Source: Aquimonas sp964586455 (GTDB lineage: Bacteria > Pseudomonadota > Gammaproteobacteria > Xanthomonadales > Xanthomonadaceae). Taken from it: a stretch of DNA of 64,000 bases. Both the position numbers and the translations under genes were made by a program. The notes beneath the pieces were generated by a model. The model was not told where the DNA came from. It did not search any database and saw only the letters and a program-made list of their open reading frames with translations. Below, piece by piece: positions 15,165 to 23,509 of the stretch (positions are counted from its first letter, which is position 1; each line of letters starts with the position of its first letter). The stretch is from assembly GCA_964586455.1 (NCBI GenBank), contig CAZPHV010000014.1, forward strand, positions 1 through 64,000, in the 5' to 3' direction.

Positions 15165-16412
15165 CTACGGAAGCTCGAAGCCGTTTCGGAAGATCAAGGT
15201 CTCGACGGTGACCGGCTGGAAGCAGGTGGCCGCGTTGATGCGCGGCTGGATAGCATCGCGCGAACACGGCGAGAACGTGTTGGAACCGTTCAGGCTTGGG
15301 CTCATCAGCCAGCTGCCGGTCTGGGCCGCGCAGCTGCTGCCGGTCTGGCCGTCATGGCTGGCACCGAAGTTGTGGCCCATCTCATGGGCGATGGTCAGCG
15401 CGGTGGTGGTGTTGGCGGCACGCACCTGGTTGATGCCGTAGCCGTTGGCTGTGCTGCAGAGCACGGTCAGATACGCCACGCCGACGGTCGAGCCGTCGAA
15501 GTCCTTGCCGCTGAACAGGTGGTTCAAGCCGCCCTTTGGGATGCTGCTGCCGTCGCCGCTGACCATGTAGGCGCGAAAACGGGTCAGCAGACTGTCGCTG
15601 CCGCTGACCACGGTGGTGTTGAGCGTGCCGTTGGCACTCAGGTGTCGAAGCGTTCCGACCACGATGCGGGTCTGGAACTGGCTGCTGTAGATGCCATCGA
15701 CCACATTCACTCGCGAGGCCACCACGGCGTCGCGGTTGCTGCCGTGGACGCTGCTGAACTCGGTGTCGGTGACCACGGTCAGGCGCAACTGACGCACGGG
15801 GTTGCGGGTGTCTTCCTGTAGCGCTGCAGCGCCCAGATGACGGGCGAAGCCCGCGTAGTCGGTGCGTTTGGGCGCTGCCGGCGCAGGGTAGCCAGGAACA
15901 CTGACCATGTCGTCAAGCAAACCGGGCATCTCTACGTCGTGCAGGCGATAGACCACCAAAGCGTCGTCAGCTTCGGTGGTTCGCTGCAAAAGGCTGTCGC
16001 CGAGAGCGTCGACGCGATCCAGCAGCATCAGCTCGCGACCATCGTAGTACACGCCGCTGTAGCGGCCGTCGACTTCCGAGAGCCGCAGCCAGCTGTTTTC
16101 AATGCCGAGGATTCGTCCCTGCAGAAACCGCGCCTTGGTCCGCATCTGCAGCCGCTGGGCTTCCGGAAGCGTTGCGAGAAGCTCGACGTTGTCCCGCACC
16201 TCGAGCAGCAGGGTTTCACCCTCGCTGTGCAGCCTCAGGCGGTCCGCGTGGACGGGATCCACTTCAATCTTGGCGCCGGCGTGGGCATGGACGCGCAGCG
16301 CGTCGGCGCTGACTTCCACGGGTGCCGCGCTGGCGGCAGTCGAGGCGATCGTAAAGGCGAGCAGCAGTCCGGGCAGGAACCAGCAGGAGCGAGACGTAAG
16401 GAAGCGCAGCAT
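15165..16412 (-). CDS. Secreted reprolysin-like zinc metalloprotease with C-terminal FRNGFE tag
   Basis: The 415-residue exported protease has a signal peptide (SCWFLPGLLLAFTIASTAAS, then A-AP) and a pro-region to about 200. The catalytic domain has the extended zinc site HEMGHNFGASHDG starting at His343, followed by WLMSPS, which serves as the Met-turn. This is the metzincin M12B/reprolysin-like arrangement. Four Cys in the catalytic domain could pair. The last residues read LIFRNGFELP, sharing F-x-[N/D]-G-F-E with two other secreted proteins that end the same way. The frame opens at a TTG (16430), but the ATG at 16412 gives the clean signal peptide. Confidence 0.88.
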   Translation of the reverse strand: MLRFLTSRSCWFLPGLLLAFTIASTAASAAPVEVSADALRVHAHAGAKIEVDPVHADRLRLHSEGETLLLEVRDNVELLATLPEAQRLQMRTKARFLQGRILGIENSWLRLSEVDGRYSGVYYDGRELMLLDRVDALGDSLLQRTTEADDALVVYRLHDVEMPGLLDDMVSVPGYPAPAAPKRTDYAGFARHLGAAALQEDTRNPVRQLRLTVVTDTEFSSVHGSNRDAVVASRVNVVDGIYSSQFQTRIVVGTLRHLSANGTLNTTVVSGSDSLLTRFRAYMVSGDGSSIPKGGLNHLFSGKDFDGSTVGVAYLTVLCSTANGYGINQVRAANTTTALTIAHEMGHNFGASHDGQTGSSCAAQTGSWLMSPSLNGSNTFSPCSRDAIQPRINAATCFQPVTVETLIFRNGFELP

Positions 16413-16802
16413 GGCGGCGTCACATTGCAAAAATGTGTTGCAAGTCTAGCCGGCATTGCCGTTCGGGTCGCGTGACCAAGCTCGCGCAACGGGCGTGTGC
16501 TGACAGCTGAAACGCCGCCAGCGCCAACGTGTGGTGGGCAAGGGCCGCATTCGCGGCGCACGCCCCGTTGAAATCGGCCTGACCACGCTCATCTGTCGCA
16601 GCCACAGCGCTTTGATGCGCGACAGCCCGCACAAGAACCTCAAGCGCCCGGGAGAGTTGCCCGCTCCGGTGTCCGCAACGATCTCCCTGAAGTCGGTCCG
16701 GCGGCCACCCCGGGCAGCGGCGATCTTCTGCTGCGCCGGCGTTTCGAACGCGCCCACGCACCGTGCCTGCGGCCGCTCGAACGGATACAATCGCCGGCTC
16801 GC
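16413..16802. other. Non-coding spacer upstream of the protease and tRNA-Ser
   Basis: No convincing gene lies in these 390 bases. Open frames on both strands have no recognisable product, and one plus-strand frame runs into the tRNA. The region must hold the protease promoter (minus) and the tRNA promoter (plus); I cannot point to a clear -10/-35 pair. Confidence 0.5.
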
Positions 16803-16892
16803 GGAGGGATGGCCGAGCGGTTTAAGGCACCGGTCTTGAAAACCGGCGTGGCAGCGATGTCACCGTGGGTTCGAATCCCACTCCCTCCGCCA
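16803..16892 (+). tRNA. tRNA-Ser (anticodon TGA)
   Basis: The 90-nt class II tRNA has acceptor arms GGAGGGA and TCCCTCC, a D-arm with GGCCGAGCGG, and an anticodon stem-loop CCGGTCTTGAAAACCGG with anticodon TGA. A long variable arm (GTGGCAGCGATGTCAC) is followed by a T-arm with GGTTCGAATCC and an encoded CCA end. The sequence closely follows the E. coli tRNA-Ser(UGA) plan. No integrated element was seen at its 3' end. Confidence 0.97.
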
Positions 16893-16970
16893 ATGCTTGA
16901 AGGACCGCTGCCTCGGCTTTACAGGTCGCTCGCCCGCATGTTCGACTGCCGCGCTTGCCAGCGGGGGTGA

Positions 16971-17735
16971 ATGGGTATGCGCACGCGGATCGATTTCAAC
17001 TGCGACGTCGGCGAAAGCTTCGGTGACTGGCGCATGGGTAACGACGCCGCGCTGATTCCGCTGGCCTCGTCGGCCAACATCGCCTGCGGATTCCATGCTG
17101 GCGATCCGCTGCACATGCAGGCGTCGGTCGCGCTGTGCATCCAGCACGGCGTTGCCATCGGTGCGCATCCGGGCTGGCCTGACCTGCAGGGCTACGGGCG
17201 CCGCGCGCTGGCCGCGAGCCCGGCCGAAACCTACGCCTACGTGCTCTATCAGATCGCTGCGCTGTCCGGTTTTGCGCGCGCCGCGGGTGGCCGCCTGAGT
17301 CATGTCAAGCCGCATGGCGCGCTGTACAACCAGGCTGCACGCGACGCGGTTCTGGCTGAGGCGATCGCGCGGGCGGTGCGCGATTTCGATCCGCAGCTGA
17401 AGTTGTATGGCCTGGCCGGAAGCGCCCTGATCGAAGCCGGTCGCGCCGCGGGCCTGGCGGTGGTCGGCGAGGCTTTCGCCGAGCGCGCTTATGAGGCTGA
17501 CGGCAGCCTGACACCAAGGTCACTGCCTGGCGCCGTGCTGCATGACTTTGCGGCCGCGGAGGCGCAGGTGCTGGGCCTGATCGCGCGCGGCGAGGTGCTG
17601 GCGCGCAGCGGCGAGGTGGTGCGGGTCGAGGCCGACACCCTGTGCTTGCACGGTGATCGGCCGGACGCCGTCGACTTCGCACGACGCCTGCGTGCGAGCC
17701 TTTCCGCCGCTGGGGTCGAGATCGCGGCGCCGTGA
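16971..17735 (+). CDS. pxpA: 5-oxoprolinase subunit A (LamB/YcsF family)
   Basis: PxpA, with PxpB and PxpC, hydrolyses 5-oxoproline (pyroglutamate) to glutamate using ATP. The 254-residue product has the family hallmarks: DFNCDVGESFG near the N terminus, NIACGFHAGDP, GAHPGWPDLQGYGRR, and HVKPHGALYN with the conserved His and Lys. Then come GLAVVGEAFAERAYEADGSL and a C-terminal LCLHGDRP. The ATG at 16971 follows GGGGGTGA. Its stop overlaps the GTG start of the DUF969 gene. No pxpB or pxpC is within the window, so the complete oxoprolinase, if present, is split across the genome. Confidence 0.93.
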   Translation: MGMRTRIDFNCDVGESFGDWRMGNDAALIPLASSANIACGFHAGDPLHMQASVALCIQHGVAIGAHPGWPDLQGYGRRALAASPAETYAYVLYQIAALSGFARAAGGRLSHVKPHGALYNQAARDAVLAEAIARAVRDFDPQLKLYGLAGSALIEAGRAAGLAVVGEAFAERAYEADGSLTPRSLPGAVLHDFAAAEAQVLGLIARGEVLARSGEVVRVEADTLCLHGDRPDAVDFARRLRASLSAAGVEIAAP

Positions 17736-18439
17736 GTGAAACCGTCAGCCTGTTGCCGCTCGCTGGCGTGGCCTTGGTCGTGCTGGGCTTCGCACTGCGC
17801 CTGAATCCGGCGCTGGTGGTTGTGGGTGCAGGGTTTGCGACCGCGCTGCTGGCCGGTATCGAGCCCGTCGCCACGCTGGAGCTGCTGGGCGCGGCCTTCG
17901 TCAAGAACCGCTTCCTCGCCTTGTTCCTGCTCACTCTGCCGGTGATCGCGGTGCTGGAGCGCCATGGACTGAAGGCGCACGCGCAGGCGGTGATCGTGCG
18001 CCTGCGCGGGGCCACCGCGGGGCGCCTGCTGCTGGTCTACCTCGGCCTGCGCCAGACGCTTTCGGCGCTGGGTCTGTACAGCCTGGGCGGACATCCGCAG
18101 ACAGTGCGTCCGCTACTGGCGCCGATGGCCGAAGCCGCCGCCGAAGCTCGCCACGGCCTGCTCGACGCGGCCGAGCGCGATCGTCTGCGTGCGCTCTGCG
18201 CCGGTACCGACAACGTCGGCCTGTTTTTCGGCGAGGACATCTTCATCGCCTTCGGTGCGGTGCTGCTGATGCAGAGCTTTTTCGCCGACAACGGCATCCA
18301 GTTGGAGCCGCTGCAGATCGCGCTGTGGGGCATCCCGACCGCGTTGTGTGCATTCGTGCTGCACGGCATGCGCCTGCTGGCGCTGGACCGTCGGCTGGCA
18401 AGGCTGGCCGAGGCCCGGGTCAGGGCAGGGCAGACATGA
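17732..18439 (+). CDS. DUF969 family membrane protein (putative 5-oxoproline transporter subunit)
   Basis: The 235-residue polytopic inner-membrane protein starts GVALVVLGFALRLNPALVVVGAGF, typical of DUF969, and continues with further hydrophobic helices (LALFLLTLPVIAVLERHGL, IALWGIPTALCAFVL). DUF969 and DUF979 proteins are usually encoded side by side, often near pyroglutamyl peptidase or oxoprolinase genes. The inference is that they form a permease for 5-oxoproline or related substrates; transport has not been shown from this sequence. It starts with GTG overlapping the pxpA stop, and its stop overlaps the DUF979 ATG. Confidence 0.85.
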   Translation: MSETVSLLPLAGVALVVLGFALRLNPALVVVGAGFATALLAGIEPVATLELLGAAFVKNRFLALFLLTLPVIAVLERHGLKAHAQAVIVRLRGATAGRLLLVYLGLRQTLSALGLYSLGGHPQTVRPLLAPMAEAAAEARHGLLDAAERDRLRALCAGTDNVGLFFGEDIFIAFGAVLLMQSFFADNGIQLEPLQIALWGIPTALCAFVLHGMRLLALDRRLARLAEARVRAGQT

Positions 18440-19398
18440 TCTCGATCGAGCTGGTGTATGTGCTGGCAGGCCTGTACCTGTTGCGTCTGGCCTGGCTGTC
18501 GGCGCGTGATCCGTTGAATCCACGGCGCTGGATGACCGCCGGATTCTGGGGCCTGCTGGGGCTGTCACTGCTGATCGGTGAGCGCGTTCCGCCCGTGTGG
18601 ATGGGTGGGGTGGTGGTCGCGCTCGCGCTGCTGGCAGGCCTGGGCGGCGTGCGTGCGGGACGCGTCGAGCCGGCGCCGGCAGGGCAGGCCGAGGCGGAGG
18701 CGCAGCGCCTGGGCCATCGACTGTTTCTGCCGGCGCTGTTGATCCCTGCGGTGACCGTGATCGCCGCGCTGTGGGGTGCGCAGCTTGGCGTTGGCGACTG
18801 GCGCCTGTTCGGACCGGTGCAGACCACGCTGATCGGTCTAGGCGTGGGTTGCGTGCTCGCGCTGCTTGCTGCAGCAGTGCTCACCCGCAGCTCGGCGATG
18901 GCGGCTGTATCGCATTCACGCAGCCTGGTCGATGCGATCGGCTGGGCGGCCCTGCTGCCGCTTCTGCTCGCCACTTTGGGCAGCGTGTTCGCTGCGGCGG
19001 GTGTCGGCGAAGCGGTGGCCGAGGTGGTGCGCGCGATGATTCCGGTTGAGAACCGCTTCGTGGTGGTGCTGGCCTATGCGCTCGGCATGGCAGCTTTCAC
19101 CATGGTGATGGGCAACGCCTTCGCCGCGTTTCCGGTCATGACGGCGGGCATCGGCCTGCCCCTGCTCGTGCAGATGCACGGCGCCGATGCCGCCTCGCTG
19201 GCGGCGATCGGCATGCTTTCGGGCTACTGCGGCACGCTGATGACGCCAATGGCGGCCAATTTCAACCTGGTGCCAGCGGCTCTGCTGGAACTGCGCGACC
19301 CGTATGCGGTCATTCGCGTGCAGATCCCGACCGCGCTGATGCTGCTGGCGGCCAATGTGGCGCTGATGTACTTCATCGTTTTCCGCAACGTCGTCTGA
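18436..19398 (+). CDS. DUF979 family membrane protein (putative 5-oxoproline transporter subunit)
   Basis: The 320-residue polytopic membrane protein starts MISIELVYVLAGLYLLRLAW, the DUF979 N terminus. Helices are spread over the whole length, and a conserved C-terminal segment reads MGNAFAAFPVMTAGIGLP then MLSGYCGTLMTPMAANFNLVPAALL. The open frame continues upstream within the DUF969 gene, but the ATG at 18436 overlaps the DUF969 stop (ATGA) and begins the first helix. It is the last gene of the pxpA-DUF969-DUF979 chain and ends 89 bp before bepA. A transporter role with DUF969 is inferred from the pairing and from pxpA. Confidence 0.87.
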   Translation: MISIELVYVLAGLYLLRLAWLSARDPLNPRRWMTAGFWGLLGLSLLIGERVPPVWMGGVVVALALLAGLGGVRAGRVEPAPAGQAEAEAQRLGHRLFLPALLIPAVTVIAALWGAQLGVGDWRLFGPVQTTLIGLGVGCVLALLAAAVLTRSSAMAAVSHSRSLVDAIGWAALLPLLLATLGSVFAAAGVGEAVAEVVRAMIPVENRFVVVLAYALGMAAFTMVMGNAFAAFPVMTAGIGLPLLVQMHGADAASLAAIGMLSGYCGTLMTPMAANFNLVPAALLELRDPYAVIRVQIPTALMLLAANVALMYFIVFRNVV

Positions 19399-19487
19399 TC
19401 GGTGCCCCGCGTCTTTACAGGGGGTTAACCCCGACTCACGCAGCGGCGTCCAAGATGCTCCATCGCTGCTCCCCAGGAATTCGGCCC

Positions 19488-21149
19488 ATGGCTCTGTCTC
19501 CCCGATGTGTTCGACGCCTGAGCGCACTGCTGCTGCCTGCCGCCCTGGTTCTCGCTGCTGGTGCCTCGGCGCAGTCGCGCGACCCGCTGGCCCTGCCTGA
19601 CATGGGCTCGTCGGCGGGTCAGCTGATCACCCCGGCCGAAGAATCGATGTACGGCGAGTACACCCGCCGTGAACTGCGCGCCTACGGCATGCTGCTGGAA
19701 GACCCGCTGCTGGACGAATATCTGAGCGCGCTCGGCCAGCGCCTCGCGGGTGTCAGTGAGCGTCCGCAGCAAGGCTTCACCTTCTTCTGGCTGCGTTCGC
19801 GTGACATCAATGCTTTCGCCACGCTCGGCGGTTACATCGGCATGAATTCGGGCCTGGTGTTGACCGCGACCAGCGAAGACGAAGTCGCCGCGGTAATGGC
19901 GCACGAAATCGCGCACGTCACCCAGCGCCATATCGTGCGCGCGGTCGAACGCCAGCAGAAGGACACTGTTCCTATTCTTCTCGCCACCCTGGGCGCAATC
20001 GCGTTGGCGCAAAGCGCCGGCGGCAACAGCAGCGGCAACGCCACCCAGGCGGCGATCGTCAGCGGCATGGCGCTGATGCAGCAGCGCCAGATCAACCACA
20101 CCCGCAGCAACGAATACGAAGCTGATCGCATCGGCATCCTCACCCTGGCCCGCGCGGGCTACGAGCCGATGGCCATGGCCGACTTTTTTGCGCGAATGCA
20201 CCGCACCTTGCGCTCCACCATCGGCGAGCAGGAAGCGCCCGAGTTTCTGCGGACCCACCCCGTCACCAGCAGCCGTATCAGCGAAGCCAAGGGTCGCGCC
20301 GAGGGCAGCCGCATTCCGATCGGTTTCCAGCCGCCGCCGCGGCTCGACAGCAGGCCGATCAATCCGCTGCTGCCGGAGCAGCATTTTGCAGTCGAAGGTC
20401 TGCATTCCGGCCCCAGCAGAGAGCTGTTCCCTTGGGTGCAGGCGCGTCTGCGTGTGCTCAGCGCCGACAGCCCCGGTCAGGCGCTGGATGAGTTCGCCAA
20501 GCGCGCGGCGGCCAGTGGCGCAGCACTTCCGGATCCCGATCGCTACGGATACGCGATGGCCCTGGCACGCACTGGTGATACGCCGCGCGCGCTGCAGCAG
20601 CTGCAGGCGATCGCGCAGCCGCCAGCCGGCTACTGGCTTGAGCTGGCACGGGCCGAGGCCCTGCACCTCGGTGGCCGCCAGCAGGAGGCCGAAAGCCTGT
20701 ACCAGGCCCTGTATGAGGCGCATCCGAAGAGCCGCCCGGTCAGCCTGAGCTATGCCGATGCCCTTATCCGCAGCGGTGGCGCCGAGCAGGGTCGACGTGC
20801 GCAGGCAGTGCTGCGTCCCCTGCTGCTGACTGCGGCCAGCGACATTGCGCTACAGCGCAGTTTCGGTCGTGCCAGCGAACTGGCAGGCGATCCGGTGCGT
20901 GCGTCCGAGGCGCACGCCGAGGCGGCGTATCTGTCCGGTCGCGCCGAAGACGCTCTGAACCAGCTGCAGGCGCTGAAGCTGCGCGACGACCTCGACTATT
21001 ACCAGCGCGCCCGCATCGATGCGCGCATTGCCGAGCTCACTCCGGTGGTGCTTGAACTGCGTGAGCGCGGCATCCGGGCTGGCCGCGATACGCGCTCCAA
21101 TCGCGGGCTCGGTTTCAGTGCCGGGGGCGCTGTCACGCCAGGGACATAA
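19488..21149 (+). CDS. bepA: Beta-barrel assembly-enhancing protease BepA-like (M48 peptidase with TPR)
   Basis: BepA is a periplasmic zinc metalloprotease that helps LptD/BAM outer-membrane assembly and degrades stalled barrels. The 553-residue product has a signal peptide (RRLSALLLPAALVLAAGAS, A-Q cleavage) and the M48 motif HEIAH at 139-143 (MAHEIAHVTQRH). The third ligand is in NEYEADRIGI about 60 residues later, with LRTHPVTSSRISEAK after it. A C-terminal TPR-like half (about 310-530) follows, as in BepA/YfgC. The ATG at 19488 has AGGA ten bases upstream; the longer frame from 19455 lacks a signal peptide. It precedes phoB by 48 bp but is probably functionally separate. Confidence 0.92.
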   Translation: MALSPRCVRRLSALLLPAALVLAAGASAQSRDPLALPDMGSSAGQLITPAEESMYGEYTRRELRAYGMLLEDPLLDEYLSALGQRLAGVSERPQQGFTFFWLRSRDINAFATLGGYIGMNSGLVLTATSEDEVAAVMAHEIAHVTQRHIVRAVERQQKDTVPILLATLGAIALAQSAGGNSSGNATQAAIVSGMALMQQRQINHTRSNEYEADRIGILTLARAGYEPMAMADFFARMHRTLRSTIGEQEAPEFLRTHPVTSSRISEAKGRAEGSRIPIGFQPPPRLDSRPINPLLPEQHFAVEGLHSGPSRELFPWVQARLRVLSADSPGQALDEFAKRAAASGAALPDPDRYGYAMALARTGDTPRALQQLQAIAQPPAGYWLELARAEALHLGGRQQEAESLYQALYEAHPKSRPVSLSYADALIRSGGAEQGRRAQAVLRPLLLTAASDIALQRSFGRASELAGDPVRASEAHAEAAYLSGRAEDALNQLQALKLRDDLDYYQRARIDARIAELTPVVLELRERGIRAGRDTRSNRGLGFSAGGAVTPGT

Positions 21150-21197
21150 AACTGTTATCTACTTTGCCGGCGGCTGAAACCCCTTCAAGGACGCCCC

Positions 21198-21887
21198 GTG
21201 CAGAAGCAGATCCTGATCGTTGACGACGAACCCGCCATCCGTGACATGGTGGCTTTCGCCTTGCGCAAGGCCGAGTACGAGCCCGTGCATGCCGGTGATA
21301 CCCGCGAGGCGCAGGCGGCGATCGTCAGCCGGGTGCCTGACCTGATCCTGCTCGACTGGATGCTGCCAGGCATGAGTGGTGTCGAGTTTGCCCGCCGCCT
21401 TCGCAAGGAGGGTCTGACCCGCGAGGTGCCGATCATCATGCTGACCGCGCGCGGTGAGGAAAACGACCGCGTCAGCGGGCTCGAAGCCGGCGTTGACGAT
21501 TACGTGGTCAAGCCGTTTTCCGCGCGCGAACTGCTGGCACGCATCAAGGCCGTCATGCGCCGCACCCGCGGCGATGAGGAAGACGGCAGTGTGTCCCTGG
21601 GCGGCCTGCGCATCGACGGCGCGGCGCACCGCGTCTATGCCGGCGAGGCGCCGATCCACATTGGCCCGACCGAGTACCGGCTGCTGCACTTCTTCATGAC
21701 TCACCCCGAGCGCGTGTACAGCCGCACCCAACTGCTGGACCACGTCTGGGGCGGCAATGTCTACGTCGAGGAACGCACTGTCGACGTGCATATCCGGCGC
21801 CTGCGCAAGACCCTCGAACCGCACGCACTCGACGGCCTTGTGCAGACCGTGCGCGGCGCCGGCTACCGTTTCTCGACCGACCTCTGA
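21198..21887 (+). CDS. phoB: Phosphate regulon response regulator PhoB
   Basis: This OmpR/PhoB-class transcription factor is activated by PhoR under phosphate limitation. The 229-residue product has a receiver domain with the acidic pocket VDDE (residues 8-11), phospho-acceptor Asp53 (LILLDWMLPGMSG), Thr in IMLTARGEE and Lys in YVVKPFSARELLARI. The C-terminal winged helix has IGPTEYRLLHFFMTHPERVYSR and VEERTVDVHIRRLRKTLEP. The start is GTG at 21198. It is followed 44 bp later by phoR and then ppk1 and ppx, an order known in Xanthomonadaceae. No convincing two-half Pho box was found in the 48-bp upstream gap. Confidence 0.95.
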   Translation: MQKQILIVDDEPAIRDMVAFALRKAEYEPVHAGDTREAQAAIVSRVPDLILLDWMLPGMSGVEFARRLRKEGLTREVPIIMLTARGEENDRVSGLEAGVDDYVVKPFSARELLARIKAVMRRTRGDEEDGSVSLGGLRIDGAAHRVYAGEAPIHIGPTEYRLLHFFMTHPERVYSRTQLLDHVWGGNVYVEERTVDVHIRRLRKTLEPHALDGLVQTVRGAGYRFSTDL

Positions 21888-21931
21888 TCACTCTGCGCAC
21901 CCGGCGTAAGCTGGGGCTGCTCCCGACTCCG

Positions 21932-23284
21932 ATGCCGCCCGTGCGCCGAACGCGATTTCCCACGCCGTCCTCGTTGAAGCGCGCCTGGCAGCACACGGCC
22001 TGGCGCCTCGCGCTGGTGGTGCTCGCCTGCCTGTTGCTCGGCTTGCTGATCGGGCAGCCTTGGCCGCTGCTGTGCGCGGGGCTGCTCGGGGTGCTGGTCT
22101 GGCACTACGCGCAACTGCACCGTCTCTTGGGGCGCTTGAACCGGCGCGAGCGCCTGGAGGCCCCTGAGGGCGTCGGCGTGTTTTCCGAGTTGAGCCGGGT
22201 GCTGTACGTGCGTCAGCGCGAGAACCGTGAGCGCAAGCGGCGACTGCTTGGCACCCTGCGCGCCTTCCGCCAGGCCGCGGCGGCCTTGCCCGACGCGGTG
22301 GTCGTGCTGAATCGCCGCGAGCAGCGCATCGAGTGGTTCAACGAATCGACCGAGCACCTGCTCGGGCTGTCCTACCCGAAGGACATCGGCAATCGCTTCA
22401 GCAATCTGGTGCGCAGCCCGCGCGTTACCGCCTGGCTGGAGTCCGGGGCGGTCGAACCGCTGATCGATGTGCAGGGCACGGGCGCCGAGGGCCTGCGCCT
22501 GTCGATGCGCCTGCTCGACTACACCCCCGAAGAACAGCTGCTGATCGCGCGCGACATCAGCAAACTGCTGCACTTGGAACAGGTGCGGCGCGACTTTGTG
22601 GCCAACGTGTCGCACGAACTGCGCACGCCGCTGACCGTGCTGCATGGTTACCTCGACATGCTGGAGCCCGAGGACGTGCCGGAGTGGGCCGGCATGCTCG
22701 GCGAGATGCGCCGACAGTCGGGCCGCATGACCCAGATCGTGGAAGACCTGCTGACCCTGTCGCGGCTGGAATCGCGCGACTCGCTGCCGCAGGAGCCGGT
22801 CGACATGGGCTCGATGCTGGCCTCGCTGCGCAGCGAAGCCGAAGCCATGAGCGCAGGCCGTCACCGCATCGAGATCGAGGATATTGCCCGCTGCGATCTG
22901 CTCGGCTCGGCCAAGGAGCTGCACAGCGCGTTCTCGAACCTGGTCATCAACGCCGTGCGCTACACGCCAGAGGGCGGCCGCGTGCGCGTGGAGTTCCATC
23001 CCACGCCCGCAGGCGGTGCGAGCCTGTGTGTCATCGACACCGGCCCCGGTATCGCCCCGCAGCACCTGCCGCGCCTGACCGAGCGCTTCTATCGCGTCTC
23101 CACCAGCCGTTCCCGTGATTCCGGCGGCACCGGGCTTGGGCTCGCCATCGTCAAGCACATCCTGCAGCTGCATCAGGCGCAGCTGCTGATCGACAGTGAG
23201 GTCGGCGTGGGCAGTCGCTTCTGCTGCGTGTTCGATGCGCGGCATCGGGTTGCGCGTGAAGAGGTGGAGACCGGCATGGTCTGA
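21932..23284 (+). CDS. phoR: Phosphate regulon sensor histidine kinase PhoR
   Basis: PhoR controls PhoB phosphorylation in response to phosphate uptake through PstSCAB/PhoU. The 450-residue protein has two close N-terminal membrane segments (about 22-45 and 50-68) with essentially no periplasmic loop. A PAS domain follows at about 115-215. HisKA has the phospho-acceptor His228 (NVSHELRTPLTVLHGYLDML), and the ATPase domain has N-box NLVINAVRYTPEGG, G1 DTGPGIAP and G2 GGTGLGLAIVKHIL. The missing periplasmic sensor is normal for PhoR. The start is ATG at 21932. It lies 225 bp before ppk1. Confidence 0.95.
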   Translation: MPPVRRTRFPTPSSLKRAWQHTAWRLALVVLACLLLGLLIGQPWPLLCAGLLGVLVWHYAQLHRLLGRLNRRERLEAPEGVGVFSELSRVLYVRQRENRERKRRLLGTLRAFRQAAAALPDAVVVLNRREQRIEWFNESTEHLLGLSYPKDIGNRFSNLVRSPRVTAWLESGAVEPLIDVQGTGAEGLRLSMRLLDYTPEEQLLIARDISKLLHLEQVRRDFVANVSHELRTPLTVLHGYLDMLEPEDVPEWAGMLGEMRRQSGRMTQIVEDLLTLSRLESRDSLPQEPVDMGSMLASLRSEAEAMSAGRHRIEIEDIARCDLLGSAKELHSAFSNLVINAVRYTPEGGRVRVEFHPTPAGGASLCVIDTGPGIAPQHLPRLTERFYRVSTSRSRDSGGTGLGLAIVKHILQLHQAQLLIDSEVGVGSRFCCVFDARHRVAREEVETGMV

Positions 23285-23509
23285 GGCGACGCGCCTCGGC
23301 TCCAGAACTGCGGCGCTCCGGCCGCCCTGCACTGCCTGCAATCGGTTCTGCGGTCGCCTTTGACAACGCCGTAGCCATTCCAATCGCCGTTCCAAGCCTC
23401 CTGCCGACTGCGAATCCCGATTCTTCAATCCCCAATCCGCACGCCCACTTCCGGCATCATTGCAGCCTTCGCTCTGCAGCTGCGCAGACGCCTCACCGAA
23501 TCGAACGCC

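Noticed and set aside
21150..21197. Possible Pho box before phoB (CTGTTAT)
   Set aside because: Only one half-site resembles CTGTCAT; the expected second 7-mer four bases later (TTTGCCG) matches at two positions only.
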